Shown piece after piece: positions 8,447-10,181 of a stretch of 10,181 bases of DNA; the first letter of the stretch is position 1; each line of letters begins with the position of its first letter. This stretch comes from Ochromonadaceae sp. CCMP2298. Lineage: Eukaryota > Sar > Synurophyceae > Ochromonadales > Ochromonadaceae. Below the pieces are notes generated by a model that did no database searches, was not told the DNA's origin, and was given only the letters and a program-made list of their open reading frames with translations. The DNA is taken from NCBI GenBank assembly GCA_026770595.1, contig MU634789.1, positions 1-10,181 on the forward strand. Reading direction: 5' to 3'. The position numbers were made by a program, and so were the translations under genes.

Positions 8447-8883
8447 CAGTGACTGTAAAAACCGTGGACTCTGTAAATTCGTGGACTGCCAAAACCGCCA
8501 AAACACCTGTCAAACGCGCTTAAACCAAAGCAAAAGAATCACAATTAGATGCAAAAGGTCGATGTTAAATGCATTTATAATGTCATGTTAGTCATGTAAT
8601 TATATAATTGCACATTTTTACGGTTATATAAAGAATTCAAAATCTTGAATAAATATTTTCTGGCCCGAGATCGATTTTTTTAGATTTTTATTTGTATAAA
8701 TGGAGTCTGCAAAGATGTGCAATTATATAATTACATTACTAATATGACATTATAAATGCAATTAACATAGACTTATTGCATCTAATTGCGATTCTTTTGT
8801 TTTGGTTTAAGCGCGTTTGCCAGGTGTTTTGGCAGTTTTGGCAGTCCACGAATTTACAGAGTCCATGGTTTTTACGGTCACTG
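8447..8883. mobile_element. 437-bp foldback / MITE-like element with 169-bp inverted arms
   Basis: The left arm (8447-8615) and the reverse complement of the right arm (8715-8883) align over 169 bases without a gap and match at 157. A 99-nt AT-rich loop (8616-8714) separates them. Both ends begin CAGTGACYGTAAAAACC read inward. A near-repeat of GTGGACT and GCCAAAAC motifs follows in the subterminal part of each arm. There is no coding capacity. The sequence is much more AT-rich than the genes on either side. These traits fit a non-autonomous foldback transposon or MITE. I see no clear target-site duplication: the 8 bp on each side differ. Seven of the 12 mismatches between arms are transitions, as expected from drift. 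Alternatives are a local inverted duplication or a symmetrical promoter region between the divergent genes. Confidence 0.65.
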
Positions 8884-8891
8884 TACATCTT

Positions 8892-9009
8892 TATGCGCCA
8901 TAGTAACATATATCCCCTAATATATGCGCCATAGTGACGCATTACACATTTATAAAACACAAATATAAAAATATGCGTCACGCATTTGCGATATATATCA
9001 CTATGGCGC
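8892..9009. repeat. Nested short direct and inverted repeats around GCGCCATAGT
   Basis: TATGCGCCATAGT occurs twice in direct orientation (8892-8904 and 8923-8935, 31 bp apart). An inverted copy follows: GCGCCATAGTGA (8926-8937) pairs perfectly over 12 bp with TCACTATGGCGC (8998-9009). Inside that hairpin, GTGACGCAT (8934-8942) is the reverse complement of ATGCGTCAC (8973-8981), and ATGCGTCACGCAT (8973-8985) is itself a palindrome with one central base. The interior is AT-rich. It may be a second, smaller foldback element or an array of binding sites upstream of the gene at 9135. Confidence 0.7.
8951..8970 (+). promoter_or_regulatory. TATA-like sites upstream of the RGG/SIM gene
   Basis: TATAAAA is present at 8951-8957 and again at 8964-8970, about 165-185 bases before the ATG at 9135. 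The distance would allow a leader of roughly 140 bases. The surrounding DNA is AT-rich, so chance occurrence is likely and the call is tentative. Confidence 0.25.
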
Positions 9010-9011
9010 CT

Positions 9012-9028
9012 AATTTGTGACACAAATT
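9012..9028. promoter_or_regulatory. Perfect 8-bp-arm palindrome AATTTGTG-A-CACAAATT
   Basis: The 17-base sequence AATTTGTGACACAAATT is perfectly symmetrical around one base. It lies about 107 bases before the ATG of the plus-strand gene and directly after the GCGCCATAGT hairpin. Such dyads often bind dimeric transcription factors; that role is inferred only from its symmetry and position. Confidence 0.4.
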
Positions 9029-9111
9029 GGAGGGCTGTGCAGGGGCCAATCCGCACTTCCAAGATCACTGGTTTGATGATCCTGCCCAAGATCACGGGTC
9101 TGTTGGATTGG
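9026..9111 (+). promoter_or_regulatory. CCAAT-like pentamers before the plus-strand gene
   Basis: CCAAT is found at 9046-9050 and its complement ATTGG at 9026-9030 and 9107-9111, all within 110 bases of the start codon. The 9-mer CAAGATCAC also occurs twice in this interval. CCAAT boxes are common eukaryotic promoter elements, but pentamers arise by chance, so support is weak. Confidence 0.2.
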
Positions 9112-9134
9112 TGGAAAGTCAGATAATCCTTACG

Positions 9135-10181
9135 ATGTCCAGCGGTGACGCGGCTACGAACGGCAGGGGCGCTGGGGGCAGAGGTGGCAGGGGGGTCGCG
9201 GGAGGCCGGGGGGTCAGAGGGGGCAGAGGGAGTGCGGCAAGCAGCACAGTCGTCCGAGTACAGAAGACGCGCGAGGAGATAATCCAGGAGAAGGTGCTGG
9301 CGCTTGAGGCCGAGATGGTGCAGCACGAGGCGGTGCTGAAGAGGCAGAAACTGGCCATCCGCTCGCTGCGGAAGCTGATAGAAGAGCCAGCGGTTTCCCA
9401 GGATTCCGTCGCCGGCCGCACTGCGACCACCGCCACCAAAGCTGCTGCTAGCGCTGCGTCTGCGGAGTCCGCCGCCTATGCCTGGGCGGGGCGGGGTGCT
9501 CCGCGGTATACTTCTGCCAAGGCGAATGAGGCGTTCATCGCGCAGCACGGCGTCGTGCCCGCTTTACCCCCGGCCCGACCCCCGGCCCGGCCCTCGCCCC
9601 CGCCCCCCGGGCCCGAGACTATCGACATCAGCGACGACGAGGGGCTCGACCCCTCCGCGGAGGTGGCTTGTGTAGGGAAGGGGAAGGCGACGGTCGCACG
9701 AAAGCCACGGACTAGCGCTGCTCCTGCTCGAGCGCGGGCTCAGGCCCCAGCCCCAGCCCCAGCTCCAGCTCTAGCACCAGCACCGGCATCGGCATCCTCG
9801 GCATCTTCTCGCCCGTCCGCACGCCCTGGGGTGCAGGTGCAGGTGACCCCTGCGCAGGCGCGGACCCAGGCCCAGGTGCAGGTGCGTGCACTGGTGCAGC
9901 ACCACGTGAAGTCAAAGGCGCAGTCACAGTTCCAGGCGGGCAGTACCAAGAAACGCGCAGCGCTGCTGTTCGCGCAAGCGTATGTGCGCAGCCTACCCGC
10001 CTTCGCCGGGCACATCATATGGCGCCCAAGGGGGAGTTCGGGGATGCAGTCCTCGGGGCGGGAGCAGGAGCAGTTGCAGGGGCAGTGGCCGGAGCAGGAG
10101 CAGTGGCAGGAGCAGGGACAGGGACAGGGGGCAGTTGCAGTGCGAGTCTCGTCAGGGTCTCAGGCCAAGGCGGGCTTCGTG
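9135..10181 (+). CDS. Unrecognised RGG-rich, coiled-coil, SIM-bearing protein (3'-partial)
   Basis: A frame of 349 codons runs from the ATG at 9135 to the window edge without a stop, so the C-terminus is missing. I do not recognise the family. Residues 10-32 are Gly/Arg-rich with repeated GGRG, an RGG-box-like tract typical of RNA-binding and methylated proteins. Residues about 41-84 are charged with heptad-like Leu/Ile/Val spacing and predict a coiled coil. Residues 85-141 are Ala-rich, and 142-160 are Pro/Arg-rich. TIDISDDE at 162-169 matches a SUMO-interacting motif followed by acidic residues, with Ser166 a possible CK2 site. Next come a basic stretch (KGKATVARKPRT), Ala-Pro repeats, a Gln/Val-rich segment, a more ordinary stretch (KKRAALLFAQAYVRSLPAF, about 271-289) and Gln/Glu/Gly repeats. 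The in-frame upstream stop is at 9018-9020 with no ATG between, so 9135 is the first possible start. It is divergent from the THADA-like gene, with 861 bp between start codons. A nuclear role is plausible but inferred. Confidence 0.7.
   Translation, partial: MSSGDAATNGRGAGGRGGRGVAGGRGVRGGRGSAASSTVVRVQKTREEIIQEKVLALEAEMVQHEAVLKRQKLAIRSLRKLIEEPAVSQDSVAGRTATTATKAAASAASAESAAYAWAGRGAPRYTSAKANEAFIAQHGVVPALPPARPPARPSPPPPGPETIDISDDEGLDPSAEVACVGKGKATVARKPRTSAAPARARAQAPAPAPAPALAPAPASASSASSRPSARPGVQVQVTPAQARTQAQVQVRALVQHHVKSKAQSQFQAGSTKKRAALLFAQAYVRSLPAFAGHIIWRPRGSSGMQSSGREQEQLQGQWPEQEQWQEQGQGQGAVAVRVSSGSQAKAGFV

Noticed and set aside
7486-8523. 345-codon plus-strand frame crossing the start of the THADA-like gene
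   Set aside because: It runs through the (AG)n repeat, producing an Arg-Glu tract, and into the foldback arm; the rest is antisense to clear coding sequence.
8439-8891. hAT-type target-site duplication around the foldback element
   Set aside because: The CAGTG terminus suggested a hAT element, but the 8 bases flanking each side do not match, so no superfamily is assigned.
9021-9134. Upstream extension of the plus-strand gene
   Set aside because: The frame is open from the stop at 9018-9020 but contains no ATG before 9135, so it is treated as leader sequence.
8739-9548. 269-codon minus-strand frame
   Set aside because: It reads through the right foldback arm and antisense to the plus-strand RGG/SIM gene. 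The composition changes abruptly along its length and no domain is visible.

Overview
The window looks like nuclear DNA of a GC-rich, microsatellite-rich unicellular eukaryote, most likely an alga or other protist. The evidence is threefold: the dominant gene belongs to a eukaryote-specific family (THADA/Trm732), there are no bacterial ribosome-binding sites or operons, and the intergenic DNA is AT-rich and repeat-bearing while the coding DNA is very GC-rich. I cannot name the species. Ankyrin-like repeats with a DPPCPW core fit a microalga, but that is a weak clue.

Layout. Positions 1-564 hold short repeats and, on the minus strand, the decayed remnant of an ankyrin-like repeat gene with a 29-residue period, interrupted by a frameshift and a TGA. 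Positions 565-830 are the 3' flank of the main gene. Positions 831-8273 (minus strand) are one uninterrupted 2480-codon reading frame for a giant armadillo/HEAT-type protein. Its middle carries the DUF2428 signature of THADA/Trm732, the partner of the FTSJ1/Trm7 2'-O-methyltransferase that modifies position 32 of tRNA anticodon loops. It is longer than the human (about 1950 residues) and yeast (about 1400) proteins, mainly through Ala/Gly/Ser/Gln/Glu low-complexity inserts. One 63-nt stretch inside it (4508-4570) looks like an in-frame intron.

Positions 8274-9134 separate two divergent genes. This interval holds a 52-nt (AG)n microsatellite, a 437-bp foldback element with 169-bp arms that match at 157 of 169 positions without gaps, and a cluster of small palindromes and repeats with TATA-like and CCAAT-like sites. 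From 9135 a plus-strand frame stays open to the window edge (349 codons, no stop). It encodes an unrecognised protein with an RGG-rich N-terminus, a predicted coiled coil and a consensus-like SUMO-interacting motif.

The two genes are head to head, so the interval may act as a shared promoter region, but no functional link between them can be read from the sequence. I found no RNA gene, CRISPR array, prokaryotic mobile element or new defence-type system. The strongest unexplained structure is the foldback element between the two genes.
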